A DNA stretch of 64,000 nucleotides. Source: Symbiodinium microadriaticum (lineage: Eukaryota > Sar > Dinophyceae > Suessiales > Symbiodiniaceae). Of this stretch, positions 43,881 through 55,164 are shown in pieces; the stretch's first letter is position 1, and the number at the start of each line of letters is the position of its first letter. The notes below the pieces were generated by a model, which saw only the letters and a list, made by a program, of their open reading frames with translations, was not told the DNA's origin and searched no databases. A program made the translations under genes and the position numbers. The DNA lies in NCBI GenBank assembly GCA_001939145.1, contig LSRX01000130.1, positions 856,919 through 920,918 of the forward strand, written 5' to 3'.

Positions 43881-45420
43881 TTACAACCCACGAAGAGGCT
43901 GCGGATGATGCGCCACCTTGCGGAAGTCCGTGAACTCGTACCCTAGCACCGGCGGGATACGAGGAAGAAAGCCCAGTATCGACTTCACGATGGGATGCCA
44001 AACCTGCAAAGCAGAAGTGTGCTGAGCCGCCTGCACGAACTGGGCCAGTGCAACTAAGGAAGCCACCAGATTTCCCTCCGATCCCTCCCTGTCCGGCTCA
44101 CATGGAAAGGCCCTTCCAGAGGCAAGCAACGCCAGCAGGCGCACCGTCTCTCGGCGGCAGCCCCAGACCAATCCCGGAATATCCACCACAATGCGCTTCT
44201 TCCCCGGAGGCTGCGGATCACCCATCCGATAGTCGGCTCCATTCTCCAAAGCACGCGCCACCATGTCGACCCCCTCGGGGTGCCGTAACGCACCCGCCTG
44301 TGCGAGGTCCTGGACAAAGGAGTGGAAGGTAGTGAGGCCGCCCCACGGAGGTGTGTAATTCCTCTGCTCAGCTGAACCAGAAGGGCTGCATGATTTTCTG
44401 GTTCTTATTTACTACAGGAAAAAGTCGACAATCAAAGCTCTGTTGGGGGCTTGCTCGAGTTTCCAATGAATAGCATCCCACCTGGCTCCCGTCTCCTCTG
44501 CCATCTTCAAGAACTCGTGGGAGATCGGCTGCCCGATGCGCTTCTCTTGGGCCAAAGAGCGGAGCAGGCTACGAAAGGCTCCCAGAGACTCCTCGTCGCC
44601 GTCCTCCGTCCGATCCTTCGAACCGTTCCAGAGGAGACCGGGCTGTGGATGATTCTGCAGTACTTTGCGGGCGTAGGCAAGTGCAACCTCCGGCGGGATG
44701 GTGGTCTTTCGCCTCGGGTTACTCATCAAAGGCAGACGGGTGATCTCCTCGAAAGGTGTGAAGTTCCACCCATCCAGGCAGGCCCAGTCGGCGCCATACT
44801 CCATCGCGAGATTGATAAGGGCATCCCCTTTCGGCGTTCCCAAGATGCCATACGAGACTGCATCAGACACCAGTTCGGAAGATGGTCCCGCCGCCCTCCA
44901 ACAAGACTCCCATGACATTCTCCCGCCCACACTCCGCCAGAGACCTCTCAAGAAGTTCCATGGAAGCTGGCTCGTCCAGAAGTTCGGCTTCCATGATGAG
45001 GGGCACCATGGCCTGGAACGCATAGTCGCCGCGGAAGACCACATGACCGTCCTGGCCCCAGCGCGCCCCGGTGGCGACGGCGAAGTCTACCAGCTCCCGA
45101 CCCTGCGCCACGGCGCGGAGCTGGATGAGGCCGCTCAGCAGCTGCCCGAAGGTGGGAACCGTCCAGTGAGCCCCGAACTCCGACACGGCCCTCTTGATCG
45201 CGGCCATGCCGGAAGGGGAAGACAAGCACTTGGCTTTCGTCAGGCCTTCCAAGAGAGCTGCAAGCGGAGTCGTGCTGCGGAACTTAGAAGTTTGTATTTC
45301 CTGGCTCAGGTCTGACTTCACCTCCAGGAACTTGGCGAGGTCCCCGTCTTCCTGAAGCTGCGACAATGCTCGAAGGAAAGCGTCAACCGGCCCCGGATTC
45401 GGAGAGGCATCGTGCGCCAT
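43881..45420 (-). pseudogene. Helical-repeat (ankyrin-like) protein gene, copy A, frameshifted
   Basis: The reading frame starts MAHDASPNPGP at 45420 (an upstream in-frame ATG lies at 45447). The protein is built of helix-pair-like units, each carrying a G-A-D/R-W/Y motif: AVATGARWGQDG, AMEYGADWACLDG, AEETGARWDAIHW, ALENGADYRMGDP. This resembles ankyrin-type repeats; binding function is inferred only. A two-base deletion near 44880, relative to copy B, shifts the frame from GGGTIF to the segment 45044-44412. A spliced intron is likely at about 44415-44335 (its acceptor region is shortened compared with copy B). The final segment, about 44330-43881, ends HHPQPLRGL. Differences between copies are often at third codon positions on this strand, supporting the minus strand over the open plus-strand frames. 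Confidence 0.65.
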
Positions 45421-45508
45421 TCCTCGTCCTCGCCCTCTCACCGCCATTGCGCCCCGCAGTTCTCAAAAGCTCTGTGCTTAAGACTTGGCCTTCAAAACGG
45501 GCGTCGGT

Positions 45509-45660
45509 AGCGCTCGCCTTCGGCTCTTGTTTTAGGGGCCGTTCAGTGGCGGCGTTTCAGTGCGTTTCGATGGTTTCTAGAGTTTTTTTAATAGAAAGTG
45601 CCGCGCTTAAGGATGTTGAGGCTTCTAGGACTGTTCAAGCATTCAGTTTTAGAGCTCGGG
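45509..45660 (-). repeat. Spacer repeat R, copy next to gene copy A
   Basis: agcgctcgccttcggctctt through ttttagagctcggg. It directly adjoins the 5' side of copy A, whereas at 54974-55124 the same repeat adjoins the 3' side of copy B. Its minus strand contains SLNILKRGTF, shared with the other copy as CLNILKRGTF. Confidence 0.8.
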
Positions 45661-46455
45661 CTTGTCAGGGCTTTTAGGGTAAGTATAGCGCTTGGAGTTC
45701 TATCGGCTATCAGGCTTTCGGCTCTCGAAACTCGGACTAGGCTGCCTGCGGCTTTAGGCTTTGGGGCTGAGGCTTTCAAAGCGTCCTGCAAGGCTCATTG
45801 GAGATCCTTAGGGTTTGGGGTTTAGGATTTAGGGCCTGGGTTGAGAGGGGTTGGGTTTGGGGCTCCAGGGTTTACGCTCTTATACTCGGACTCTGCCGGA
45901 TGAGGTTCTCAAGTCGACAGGGTTTTTGGGGTTACAGGGGTTTTAGGGAGTCAGTGTTGCATAACGGTCTCGAAGCCGGTTAAAAAAAAAACACACAGTC
46001 TGAACATGTCCGAACACAGGCTAACCCGCCCGATACTTTACACTCAGCATGTGCAGCAAACAACTTTATGCATCCCCAGCAAGATCTCGCAAGGGACTTG
46101 GTCTTTGCCTCTTACTTGCTTATTACAAGCGTTTACCAGAGGATACCACCAGGCACTACGACCGCGTTGTGAGCTGTGGGGCCAGGAAAGTGTTTTTTCG
46201 GATGATTCTGACTTCGCACTGGCAAGAAAACGCCGAACCTGACTTCGCATCACAACAACTACTATACGCATCGTTTCGTCAGACTCTATCTGCCGTCACC
46301 CAAACCCGAATCCCCAAAGCCCAGCAAAAACTTGAAGCCACAAAAGCAACTCAAACCCTAGATCTTGAAACCAAACCAAAAAGCTCCGAAGCCACGTAGA
46401 AACAGTGCGCTAAAGAACCATCAAAAAGCTGAAAAACTGGCTGAGGTCCACCAAG
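45661..46455. other. Non-coding stretch
   Basis: Scattered G-rich telomere-like words at 45810-45960 with the module tttacgctcttatactcgga at 45868. Short frames at 46006-46399 are unremarkable. Confidence 0.4.
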
Positions 46456-46460
46456 CACCC

Positions 46461-46646
46461 TAAACTCTAAACCCCTAAACCCTAAACCCTTTTCACAAGG
46501 GACTCGACTGCTGCCCCTAAACCCTAAACCCCAAAACCCTAAACCCTAAACCCTAAACTCTAAACCCCTAAACCCTAAACCCTTTTCACAAGGGACTCGA
46601 CTGCTGCCCCTAAACCCTAAACCCCAAAACCCTAAACCCTAAACCC
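46461..46646 (-). repeat. Telomere-like tract duplicated as a 93-base unit
   Basis: taaactctaaacccctaaac through cccttttcacaagggactcg and ctgctgcccctaaacc occurs twice head to tail (about 46461-46553 and 46554-46646). The duplication carries the non-telomeric insert along. Confidence 0.85.
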
Positions 46647-46709
46647 TCGTGGGATCCGTGCCGGCGTCCAGCCAGGAGTTCCATCGCTCTCGGGCTCCTG
46701 GCATTGCCT

Positions 46710-47250
46710 GCGCACAAGTCTTTAGGGCTTAGGGCGTTTTTCCCTCCCACTTAGCAATTAGGGCTTAGGGTTTGGGGTTTAGGCTGGGTTTGGGGCTTAG
46801 GGCTTAGGGTTTGGGGTTTAGGGGTTTAGGGCTTAGGGCTTAGGGGTTTGGGGCTGAGGGCTTAGGGCTTAGGGTTTGGTGTGAAGGGTGCAGGTTTCAG
46901 CTTGTGAAGGCTCTGAGACTGCTTCCAAGGGCCGTTCGTCCATGGGGAACTGTGGATGTGTCCAAGAAAGGCTTTTTCAAACGATTATAAAAGGTTCATT
47001 GGCTTTGGAAGGTGGGGTTTACGGCTTAAGGCCCTAGAAGTGTTTGCTAGGATGTTTGGGTGCATCCTTTCAGGTTTTAACCATCTCTTCGCTCTGACTG
47101 AGGGATTGGCGTTCCTCGAAGGCTTCCTTTAACGGTTTTGGACAGCTTTCAGGGTTTTAGGGTTTAGGGTTTAGTATAGTATAGTATAGCATAGTATAGG
47201 GTTTAGGGTTTAGGGTTTAGGGTTTAGGGTTTTAGGTTAGGGAGAACGGT
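46710..47250 (+). repeat. Telomere-like tracts (G-rich)
   Basis: Dense at 46755-46880 and 47155-47245. The latter contains a short tatag pentamer run (47173-47200). The module tccctcccacttagcaat lies at 46744. Confidence 0.85.
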
Positions 47251-47734
47251 TTCGGGTTTTTGCTGTCTCCCAAGAGGGGCACGAGGCAGATTGTCACACA
47301 CGGCCTTGCAGGGTTGATTCGGAAACTCAAAGGGAAGCAGGGAAGCTCATCAAAAGAAGTTGCACTCCACATCAACGCTGAAACTCGTATTGCATGGGGA
47401 GGGATTTAGAGCGCAGGGGCGCAGGGTTTCTGGATGTTTCTGGTTGAAAATGAACTAGGCTCCGTTAATAACCTCCTTAAGCGTAGTGCGGCATGTGACT
47501 GGAGGGGTTATCAAGGAAGCTTGATGTTCAACAAGACCCCCCAGATTCGCTTTGATATTTGGGATCGGCCTTGGAAGCTGCAGGTTCAAGGTTTTGACTT
47601 GTTGTTCCGGCTTTGGAAAAACGTTTCCGGCCTGTGGCTGGGTCTTACAATCCAAATATATTATACAATATATGACAGTATATTAAAGTGTTATACGGTG
47701 CGTGTGTGTGTGTATATATATATATATATCCAAA

Positions 47735-47886
47735 CGCACTCCCTCTCTGGCCTCATCCAGGGTCTGCTTGACATACTTTGCCTCAGCGCTTGGTTCCCGC
47801 TTGTCGGATGGAGCATTTTGTCCATGGATGTGAAGGGAATAATCGGGTCCCGAGGCTTCGTGGCCTAGGGGGTCAGGCAGCTTCAC
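47735..47886 (-). CDS. Candidate exon, unrecognised
   Basis: The minus strand reads KLPDPLGHEASGPDYSLHIH then SAEAKYVKQTLDEAREG. Composition is convincing. A tata/gtgt microsatellite (47705-47730) follows directly. Family not recognised. Confidence 0.35.
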
Positions 47887-47979
47887 CCCAGCAATCAGAG
47901 CTCAAATCTCATGTCTCAAGGTTGAAGGGCCACACATTTCACGCGCTTCGGGGTTGAGCGAGCCCTTGTGTCAGGCACG

Positions 47980-48650
47980 GGCGTCATAGTACTGCAGCGT
48001 CCTGGGGGAGGCTGATGCGGCTTTCTGCATCTTCAGGCTCATCACCGGGGCTTGCTGACGTGAGGCCTCAAACCCTCTCACGCGCCCGGGCGCCCACTGG
48101 CCTAAGTCTGAAATCCTGCGCACCAGAACATCTATCCCCGGGCGCATCATCCCGGTGCGGTCCTGATCTTGCTGCCCACCTCCTTCAGGGGTGCTTCACC
48201 TGTGCGCAGCTCAAGTCTGGCGCAGAACTGAACAGATACTCCTCTAGAGCACCTGACCTCAGTGCCTGCAAGCCCGAGCTCGCAAAACCCAAAGCCCCAA
48301 TGCCCAACGCTCGCCCCCAGCCTGCAGCGGGATGGAAAGAAAAGAACCCTCAAAGCAGCCCCTCGACCTGAAACTCCCCGCCCTCGAACCAAAGATGAAA
48401 ATCAGTACCCTTACAGTAAAGCCGGTAAAGCCCCCCCTAAACCCTTCCAACCCCTTAAAACCTTTACACCCTAGACCCTAAAACCTAGAGATCCCTAAAC
48501 TCTAAAACCTAGAGTTAGAGATGCATAACGCTCCGTCTCCATCTCCTGGGCCCCCCGGCCCAAGCCCGAGGGCGACACCCGGGCCAAGTTCATGTTGCTC
48601 GGCCTCACTCACGTACCGGTAGGGCCTGGCTAAAGCCTCCCTAAACCCCT
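47980..48650. other. Region with weak exon-like islands
   Basis: Minus strand 48065-47985 (ASPGDEPEDAESRISLPQ) and plus strand 48543-48620 (APRPKPEGDTRAKFMLLGLT) look coding-like but opposite in strand. Both are too short to assign. Confidence 0.25.
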
Positions 48651-49245
48651 AAACCCCTAAGCCCCTAAACCCCTTTTTTTGAGCAGGGGCTGCAGCGCAC
48701 TTTGCCCTGATCCTTCAGCTACCACAACGTTTGCAACGGCTGATCTGGGACTACTCGAGGATGGACTGAGAGGTCCGCAAAAAAGTGCTATCACTCAGTT
48801 GAACCGTCAAGACGACGGGACCGTTCGTCACGTCTGTTCTGCTTTATTGCCATACGTCGAACCAAATGCGCGTTCCGTTCCCTGTTGACATCTGTTCTGA
48901 CAGACTCTGACGGCAAAACCCTAAACCCCTAAACCCTTAAGCCCCTTTTGCATCCAGGACTCTCGCAACCAGCCCCCTAAGCCCCTAAACCTCCAAACCC
49001 CTGAACCCCTAAGCCCTAAACCCCTAAACCCTGCCTCATCTCAAAGATGTGTTGCCTTGGGGCCTCGGGGCTTCCACCTTTTTGACTGGAGCACGTCCCT
49101 TTTGGGGTTTAAGGTTTGGGGTTTCGGGTTTAGGGTTTCGGGTTTAGGGTTTAAGGTTTGGGGTCTCGGGTTTAGGGTTTAGGGTTCAAGGTTTGGGTTT
49201 CGGGTGTAGGGTTTGGGTTTGGGGTTTCGGGTTTAGGGTTTAGGG
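48640..49245. repeat. Telomere-like tracts in both orientations
   Basis: C-rich at 48640-48675, 48915-48945 and 48975-49035 with the module ccttttgcatccaggactct at 48952. G-rich at 49105-49245 with gggtttc and gggttta alternating. Confidence 0.85.
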
Positions 49246-49473
49246 TCCTATCCCGGCCTAGTTTTCAGTTGAGCTGCGTAGCAAAACTACTGGAGTCCGG
49301 GCTTGTTTTTGGCACCAAAACCTGCCAGTTCAACTTAGGTCATGCGACGGCGCCCTCTCCTGGGACTCTTAGAGCCTAAGTCGCAGCTTCAAGATCCGAG
49401 CCTCTTCCGCCCCCGTGACTTTCGAGATCACACGAAAATCTGTTTCTGATTCGGGCTCCCTCCTCATCTCCCT

Positions 49474-49574
49474 GGTTCTTAGTAGGGAATGGGGGAATGG
49501 GGTTGTTGGGACTACTCTAGGGGACCTAAAGGGACTACCATAGGGATCCATTCCCCCATTCCCTACTAAGAACC
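49474..49574. mobile_element. Inverted-repeat element with perfect 27-base ends
   Basis: Left end begins ggttcttagtagggaatggg and right end finishes cccattccctactaagaacc. The arms are perfectly complementary over 27 bases. The interior of about 47 bases is unlike families 1 and 2. Single copy in the window. Confidence 0.75.
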
Positions 49575-49737
49575 ATCGTCCTCATTGCTATTTTTTGCTT
49601 GGCCCTAAACCCTAAACCCTAAACCCTAAAGCCTCGTCGCAAAAAAAACAGCGGATGAGGGACGGGCGTCAGGTCCTCAATGAGGCCCAGGAGCAGGCTT
49701 GGATCCTGCTCTCCAAGCACTCCACATACTAATAATA

Positions 49738-49925
49738 TCTAATAATAATAATAACAATAATAATAATACGAATAATAATAACAAAAATAAAAATACAAAT
49801 AATAATGATACTAATAATAACAATAATAATAATACGAATAATAATAACAACAATAAGAATAATTATAATAACAATAGTTAATAACAACAACAATTATGAT
49901 TATGATTATTAATACTATTACTATT
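49738..49925 (+). repeat. Trinucleotide (aat/aac) microsatellite
   Basis: aataataat with interspersed aac and atg units. The poly-Asn plus-strand frame is an artefact. Confidence 0.92.
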
Positions 49926-50129
49926 ATAACACTCACGAAGCTTATTCTCCCCCACTCAGACTCTCGGCAGCGAGCGCAGGAAGGATTGCTCAGGATAAAA
50001 CCCGCTCGGGAGGATAGGTGACTCCAAAGCCTAGGCCTCACATCCGGGATCCTCTCTCCACAAATCCTGAACCTGCAACTTCCTGCAACCAAGTGCTGCA
50101 ACTCTAAACCCTAAGACTCTAAGGTGCCA

Positions 50130-50300
50130 CAAGAGCAAGACAGCATCTGCGGATGCCCCGTCCGGCTGCTCGATGAGAGAGTCGCCTGTAAGGGCCACTT
50201 CCAATTCATGGCTAGCCTTTTGGGCGCTAAGTCTAGGTGCTTGGCGAAGAGCAACAAGTGCTTGTATTCCTGCTGTCATCAGCGCTTCGGGTCTGTTTAC
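50130..50300 (-). CDS. Candidate exon, unrecognised
   Basis: The minus strand reads MTAGIQALVALRQAPRLSAQ and then KASHELEVALTGDSLIEQPD. It is an uninterrupted, natural-looking helix-rich segment. Family not recognised. Confidence 0.35.
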
Positions 50301-50699
50301 TTGAGCCTTTTGAGATGTATGTGAAGAGTAGTATGGTTTACGTTTTGGGGAATCAAAAATAACAGCAGATTTCAAGTGGAACAAAGAGGTTTCCGCGACG
50401 AAAGGGTTCCTCTGCAAGGCTACATTCTGGATGTTAGCGCGTCTAGGATTTTCTCTCGGCCCTGCTCAACAGCCGCAGCACCAACAACTGGCGCAGTTTG
50501 CTGGAATGGAGGCACAATGACCCGTAATTGCCTCCCCCCCCACCCCCCCACACAATTCCTGCATCCCCTCCTTACTTCCTGATTGCCTCCCAACTGTACT
50601 TCAATCGCAAACCGCACAGGCTTGGGAAAAAAGGGCTTAGGTTTCGGAGGCTAGGGCCGAGCGGCTCGGGGTTAGCACCGATTGCGAAGCCAGCTGATC

Positions 50700-51010
50700 C
50701 TGTTACGGTTTAGGGTCTAGGGTTTAGGGTTTAGGGGTTTAGGGGTTTAGGGTTTAGGAATCAGTGCGCCTGACAACAGCTTGTCCCTGGGCAGCCTGGT
50801 CATCACCTGCCCGGGTGCTGCTCCGCTGGGAAAGTACCCGGACAGAAGCACCACCTTTGAACTCAAAACCCTCACCCCATCCTATAGGCCCCTAAACCCT
50901 TTTTTTAAGCACGGACTTGCAGTGTATGCTTTAGGGGCCTTTTCCACAGGCTTGAACTGAGCTCGCCCGGCCATAGGGGCCTAAACCCTAAACCCTCAAC
51001 ATTTTTGGAG
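50700..51010. repeat. Telomere-like patches
   Basis: G-rich at 50708-50758. C-rich words at 50885-51000 with the inserts ttttttaagcacggacttgc (50899) and tttttggagccaggtgtgcc (51002). Confidence 0.7.
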
Positions 51011-51273
51011 CCAGGTGTGCCCAAACCCTCAACTCAGTCCGACAGTCTCAACCGGGTCGGAACTTCTAAAGTAGGAGTAGAATAGGAACTGGTAAGGGTA
51101 TATGAATACCAACTGTTCGACCGCTCTACTCATAAAAGCCGAAACCCCACAGCCCAGCCAAAGGAAAACGATGCAATATAATATAGTATATATAACATGA
51201 TATGATACAAAATAATATACCACCGCAATGTCTGCACAGCCTCGGCCAGGTCCGACACTGTCCTGCTAAAGAT

Positions 51274-51465
51274 TCAAAGTTTGGGGCACCGTTGGGGGAG
51301 GCTCTCTACGCTTAGGGCGGGAGGCTTTACCATGGATTGAAGCTTTTGCTGCCTCGAACCCGGGCGCGAAGCAGAGCCTTCCAGAACAGAACCCAACACT
51401 GAAGGAGAATCCAAAGACCGAAACCGCGCGTCCCGTACGGATCTGCTTCTTGCTTCCAATTCCAC
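51274..51465 (-). CDS. Hypothetical short frame
   Basis: 63 codons, RSRSVRDARFRSLDSPSVLG and onward, Ser/Arg-rich. No family recognised. It may be an exon. Confidence 0.25.
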   Translation of the reverse strand: MELEARSRSVRDARFRSLDSPSVLGSVLEGSASRPGSRQQKLQSMVKPPALSVESLPQRCPKL

Positions 51466-51809
51466 TGCAGCTTCACCATGTCCTGCGAGGATGAGGTCGT
51501 GTCTGGAGCTACCGGGAGTGCAGGGTTTAGGATTTGCAGAGGCTACGGGGCTTCAGCACCGTGGAGCTTATAGGGGCTTATCGGGTTTGTAAAGGTTGTA
51601 GGGCTCATAGGGCCATAAGGCTTATGGGGTTTATCGGGTTGGGCTGATGGGGCTTCTGGGGTTTAGGGCTTAGTCTTCAGGGTTTATGGGATGAAGGGTT
51701 TCGAGGACGAAGATCTAACTTTCAGAACATTTCAGGCCGAGTCACCCCGCAGACAATTCCTGAAAGTGCTGGGACCCTCCAAAACTGACGCTTGGGAACT
51801 CGCCGTCCG

Positions 51810-52240
51810 GCCTGGAGGCTCTTGTACAGGTCCATGTCCACACCTTGTGCCCTCAGGGCACCGAGGTAGGCAAAGAAGACATCCAGGATGGCCTGTCAAG
51901 GCCACATGGGACCTGATCCAACCCGGAGTAGTACACAGCTGCCCTCAACTGCAACACCTCTTCGATGGGCCAACAGCGGCACTCCGAAGCTCAGGGCTCT
52001 GCAAGAAGGGCTCCTTAAACGCTGGACAGGGCTCGCAGTGGGGGTCTGAATCGTGTTTATGAAGGCAGAAAAGAAGAATCGAAGGAAAGCAATCCCAAAA
52101 CCACGGCCCCAACCAAAACCTTTGACAGCAACGAAGCCCTGAAGCACCTCGGACTTGTTGAAGCCCAAAGGCGTGGTGTAGAAGACCTGGTCGAGTTGCA
52201 CATCTGGGATGCAGGATGGTGCACCTGAACGTAGAGGGGC
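51810..52240 (-). CDS. Candidate exons of an M16 (insulysin-like) metallopeptidase
   Basis: Two minus-strand islands: about 52230-52130 (PDVQLDQVFYTTPLGFNKSE) and about 51900-51815 (AILDVFFAYLGALRAQGVDM then DLYKSLQ). The second resembles the helix of M16 peptidases in which a hydrophobic FxYL-LLR-xG is followed by a short spacer and an aromatic residue. The zinc site HxxEH is not in these pieces, so the assignment rests on one helix and is tentative. Confidence 0.3.
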
Positions 52241-52874
52241 AAGATTCAGGGGTCGTAGTAGGAAGACGAGATGAAATGAGATGGTGTGCGCTACTTGAGG
52301 CATTGAGCCTTTGAGGGTTTTCGTGTCGGTCCTAGATTCCTTTGGCCGCCTTTGGGCGAGTGTTGCTGGATATGTTCTAGGATCGTGAATCATTAGCGAC
52401 GGCTTCTGAATCGTTTCGCTGGCTATAGCGACTTTAACCTTGCTGGGATGCAGTTTTGTACTCACAAGGTGCAATTACGTGCAAACAGTCAACACTGCAG
52501 TCTACACTACCAAAACCCTGGCAAACCAGCAAAGTCCACATTTCCCTGGTTTTAAGGAAAAGTACAAGCTTTTGTAGCTTCTTCATGTCCAGAACAGCAA
52601 AGCTCTGGATTTTCCAGCATTTTTTGGCAGTGTTGAGCGTAGGTGGAGTGAGTTGCTGTGCTCTGTGTCCTCAGTCCAATACCCTAGAAAAAGATGCGTG
52701 CGCACCAGTTGCTGGACAAACAAAAGCACTTCCGCCCTTCGGTAGGTCTTCAGAAGGCTTAGTCTTCATAAAGGATTCAGAGCTAGAGCGCGCGATTGGG
52801 ATCGAAAGTTACATGTTTGGGATGGTAGGCGGATGGCAAACTCTTTCAAGCCTCTTCAAGGATGCCTGAAGCCG

Positions 52875-53000
52875 GTTTAGGATCGTCTATAATAGGGTTT
52901 AGGGTTTGGGTTTTTTGGGTTAGGGTTTAGGGTTTTTTTCGCACGGGTTTAGGGTTTAGGGTTTGCCACTTAGCTTGGGATCGCTTGGGGGTTTAGGGTT
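52875..53000 (+). repeat. Telomere-like tract
   Basis: gggttta/gggtttg units interrupted by short t-runs. Confidence 0.75.
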
Positions 53001-53139
53001 TGGGAGGACACATCTAGCAGATGTGGGTGTAGGCTCAGGGTATGGGGGCTTCGTCCTCCCGCCCACGGTGCTTCAAGGAGCACCACCACCCTGGGTGCCT
53101 GCAGCCCTGAACCCTACAGCCGAAAAGACTGGAAGAGTG

Positions 53140-53235
53140 CTCACTTGCATTCAATACCACGCGGCCACCAAGCACATGGTACCGGTAGAATCCGTCTGCT
53201 CCTGGTCCGAGCAGCTCGGGCTTTGCTTCTTTCAT
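53140..53235 (-). CDS. Candidate exon, unrecognised
   Basis: The minus strand reads KEAKPELLGPGADGFYRYHV then LGGRVVLNASEH. Coding-like. Family unknown. Confidence 0.35.
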
Positions 53236-53339
53236 TTGAAGCTAGCTACGAAGCTACTATCGCGGCAGTGGTAGTGGCGCCAGGCTTCTAACTGCAAAAT
53301 GCCGCTAGCAGTGATAGACTAGACCCGTCCCTGCACAAA

Positions 53340-53421
53340 AAAACACCCCCACAAACACACACACACACACACATATACACAAACACACATACTCACACAC
53401 AACGAAAGAAGCAGAGACACA

Positions 53422-53454
<33 letters not shown>

Positions 53455-53457
53455 CAC
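53340..53457 (-). repeat. (AC)n microsatellite
   Basis: Two ac runs (53355-53400 and 53420-53455) separated by a short unique stretch. Confidence 0.9.
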
Positions 53458-53459
53458 AC

Positions 53460-54128
53460 CAGAGAGCGCGCCATTCCAATTAGCCACGCGGTGCCTCAAC
53501 TGTCACCCGACATCCGAGAACTGGAGCGTGTGACGAGACAGTAGAAGAGAGCGCCCTCCCAGAACCCTAAGTGCAGCCAACCCGGAACTCCTCGTTTGGG
53601 CTTTCGGGTTTCGGGTGCAGGGTTGGCTGGAAGCCCGAAGCCCGGGTGCATCACTGTTCCGAAGTTGTACTATGTTTTGTCGTGTTGAATCGAAGTCGTT
53701 TTTCGACTCCACTATCAATGACCTTGGCCCCCGCACTATCAAATTGCAAAGGCAGCAACACATGTCACAGAGATGCTTTGATACTGATGTAAAAGGAGAG
53801 TGCATGAACGTGACTACCACAGTCACTACTACTTCTTTATGAACGAAGGTTGTTACTAAGTCATTTGCGTAATCGAATGTTCGCGGAGCTACTATCGCGG
53901 CTGCCGTGATAATGTCATCGTTGTGTTTTTTTATGCTGACGACGTTGAAAATTCTCATTGATCTTTCTAATTAGGACTACTACTGTTGATGATACAAACC
54001 CTGCATTACCCTGCAGGACCCTATACTATCGGAACTATGGCCTACTCCTCCTTATGGGCACTGCAGGATTTATGTTTGTATCATCACATCTAGCAATTTA
54101 AAGGCATGTTTGAATCATCACACGGGGG
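53460..54128. other. Non-coding stretch, no gene recognised
   Basis: Open frames on both strands at 53503-53958 lack recognisable domains. The words tttgtatcatcacat and tttgaatcatcacac near 54070 and 54110 form a short direct repeat just left of the family 1 element. Confidence 0.4.
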
Positions 54129-54221
54129 TTTCCAAAAATAGGGGACCTTAATAAAGTACGCTAAATAGTAGGATCCTCATTATAAGGACCCCAAAAAAAG
54201 GTACCCCTTATTTTCGCAAAC
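54129..54221. mobile_element. Short palindromic element, family 1
   Basis: tttccaaaaataggggacct on the left and aggtaccccttattttcgca on the right, with gtaggatcctcattataagga inside. The right terminal repeat carries one substitution (cgcaaa instead of cggaaa). Confidence 0.7.
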
Positions 54222-54339
54222 TCCCACATCTATAGGAGTTAGGATTAGGGGGACCCTTGGGGATATAGACCCTCTGAATAAGGTCCCTTTTTAAGAGAGC
54301 CATAAGTAGGGTTCAGAAGGGCCCCCTTTATGCTACCCT

Positions 54340-54760
54340 AAATCCTTTTTGCATCCAGGACTCTGTTCGCCAGCCGGGAAAGCGCAACCCTAAATCCTAA
54401 ACCCCTAAACCCCTAAACGCCAAACCCCTCAACCCTAAACTTCTAAACCCTAAACCCCTAAACCCTAAAGGCCCCTTTAAGGGGTCTCCCTGATACTACC
54501 TAGGATAAGGCGTCAAAAGAAGAAGCCTCGAAGGGACCTGAACGTCAAGCACGGGGCTAGCAAGCGCCTCCTCCCCGAGTCTGAGATGATCTTCGCATAA
54601 ACGGTTTAGGGCTTTAGGGTTTAGGGTTTAGGGTTTTAGGGTTTAGGGCTTTAGGGTTTTAGGGTTTAGGGTTTTAGGGTTTAGGGCTTTAGGGTTTTAG
54701 GGTTTAGGGTTTAGGGTTTAGGGCCTGTTTAGGGTTTTAGGGTTTAGGGTTTAGGAAGCT
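54340..54760. repeat. Telomere-like tracts, C-rich then G-rich
   Basis: C-rich at 54388-54470 with the module tttttgcatccaggactctg (54348). G-rich at 54603-54755, where ttagggtttagggctttagg units repeat at a higher-order period of about 14-20 bases. Confidence 0.85.
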
Positions 54761-54973
54761 GAAGCACAACAGCGCCCCGTGAAAGAGATGCCCACAAATC
54801 CTCAGAACATCTTCAAGACAAATCCAAAAGGCCGAAAGCAACACTTCGAAACGGAATCGACAGCTAAACAGATAAACTCGACAAATTACAATTGAAAATC
54901 ACCAAAGCCACGGCTGCCTCCACGCCAACGCTCGCCACCAGTCCCAGGTCGTCGGAGAGGACGCGGGAGAGTG

Positions 54974-55124
54974 AGCGCTCGCCTTCGGCTCTTGTTGTAG
55001 GGGCCGTTCTGTGGCGGCGTTTCACAGATTCGATGGCTTCTAAGGGTTTTTTATGGAAAGTGCCGCGCTTAAGGATGTTGAGGCAACAAGGACTGGTGAA
55101 GCGTTTAGTTTTAGAGCTCGGGGG
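54974..55124 (-). repeat. Spacer repeat R, copy downstream of gene copy B
   Basis: agcgctcgccttcggctctt through tttagttttagagctcgggg. It is similar along its length to 45509-45660. The minus-strand frame through it (54864-55175) is open and includes CLNILKRGTFHKKPLEAIES, so it could be part of a transcript. Confidence 0.8.
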
Positions 55125-55164
55125 GCGAGCAGCCGCACAACCATGCTCATCATCATGACCGTTT

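Noticed and set aside
44451..45315. Plus-strand frames over gene copy A
   Set aside because: Antisense shadows: the minus strand shows helix-repeat motifs, a plausible intron and silent-type differences between copies.
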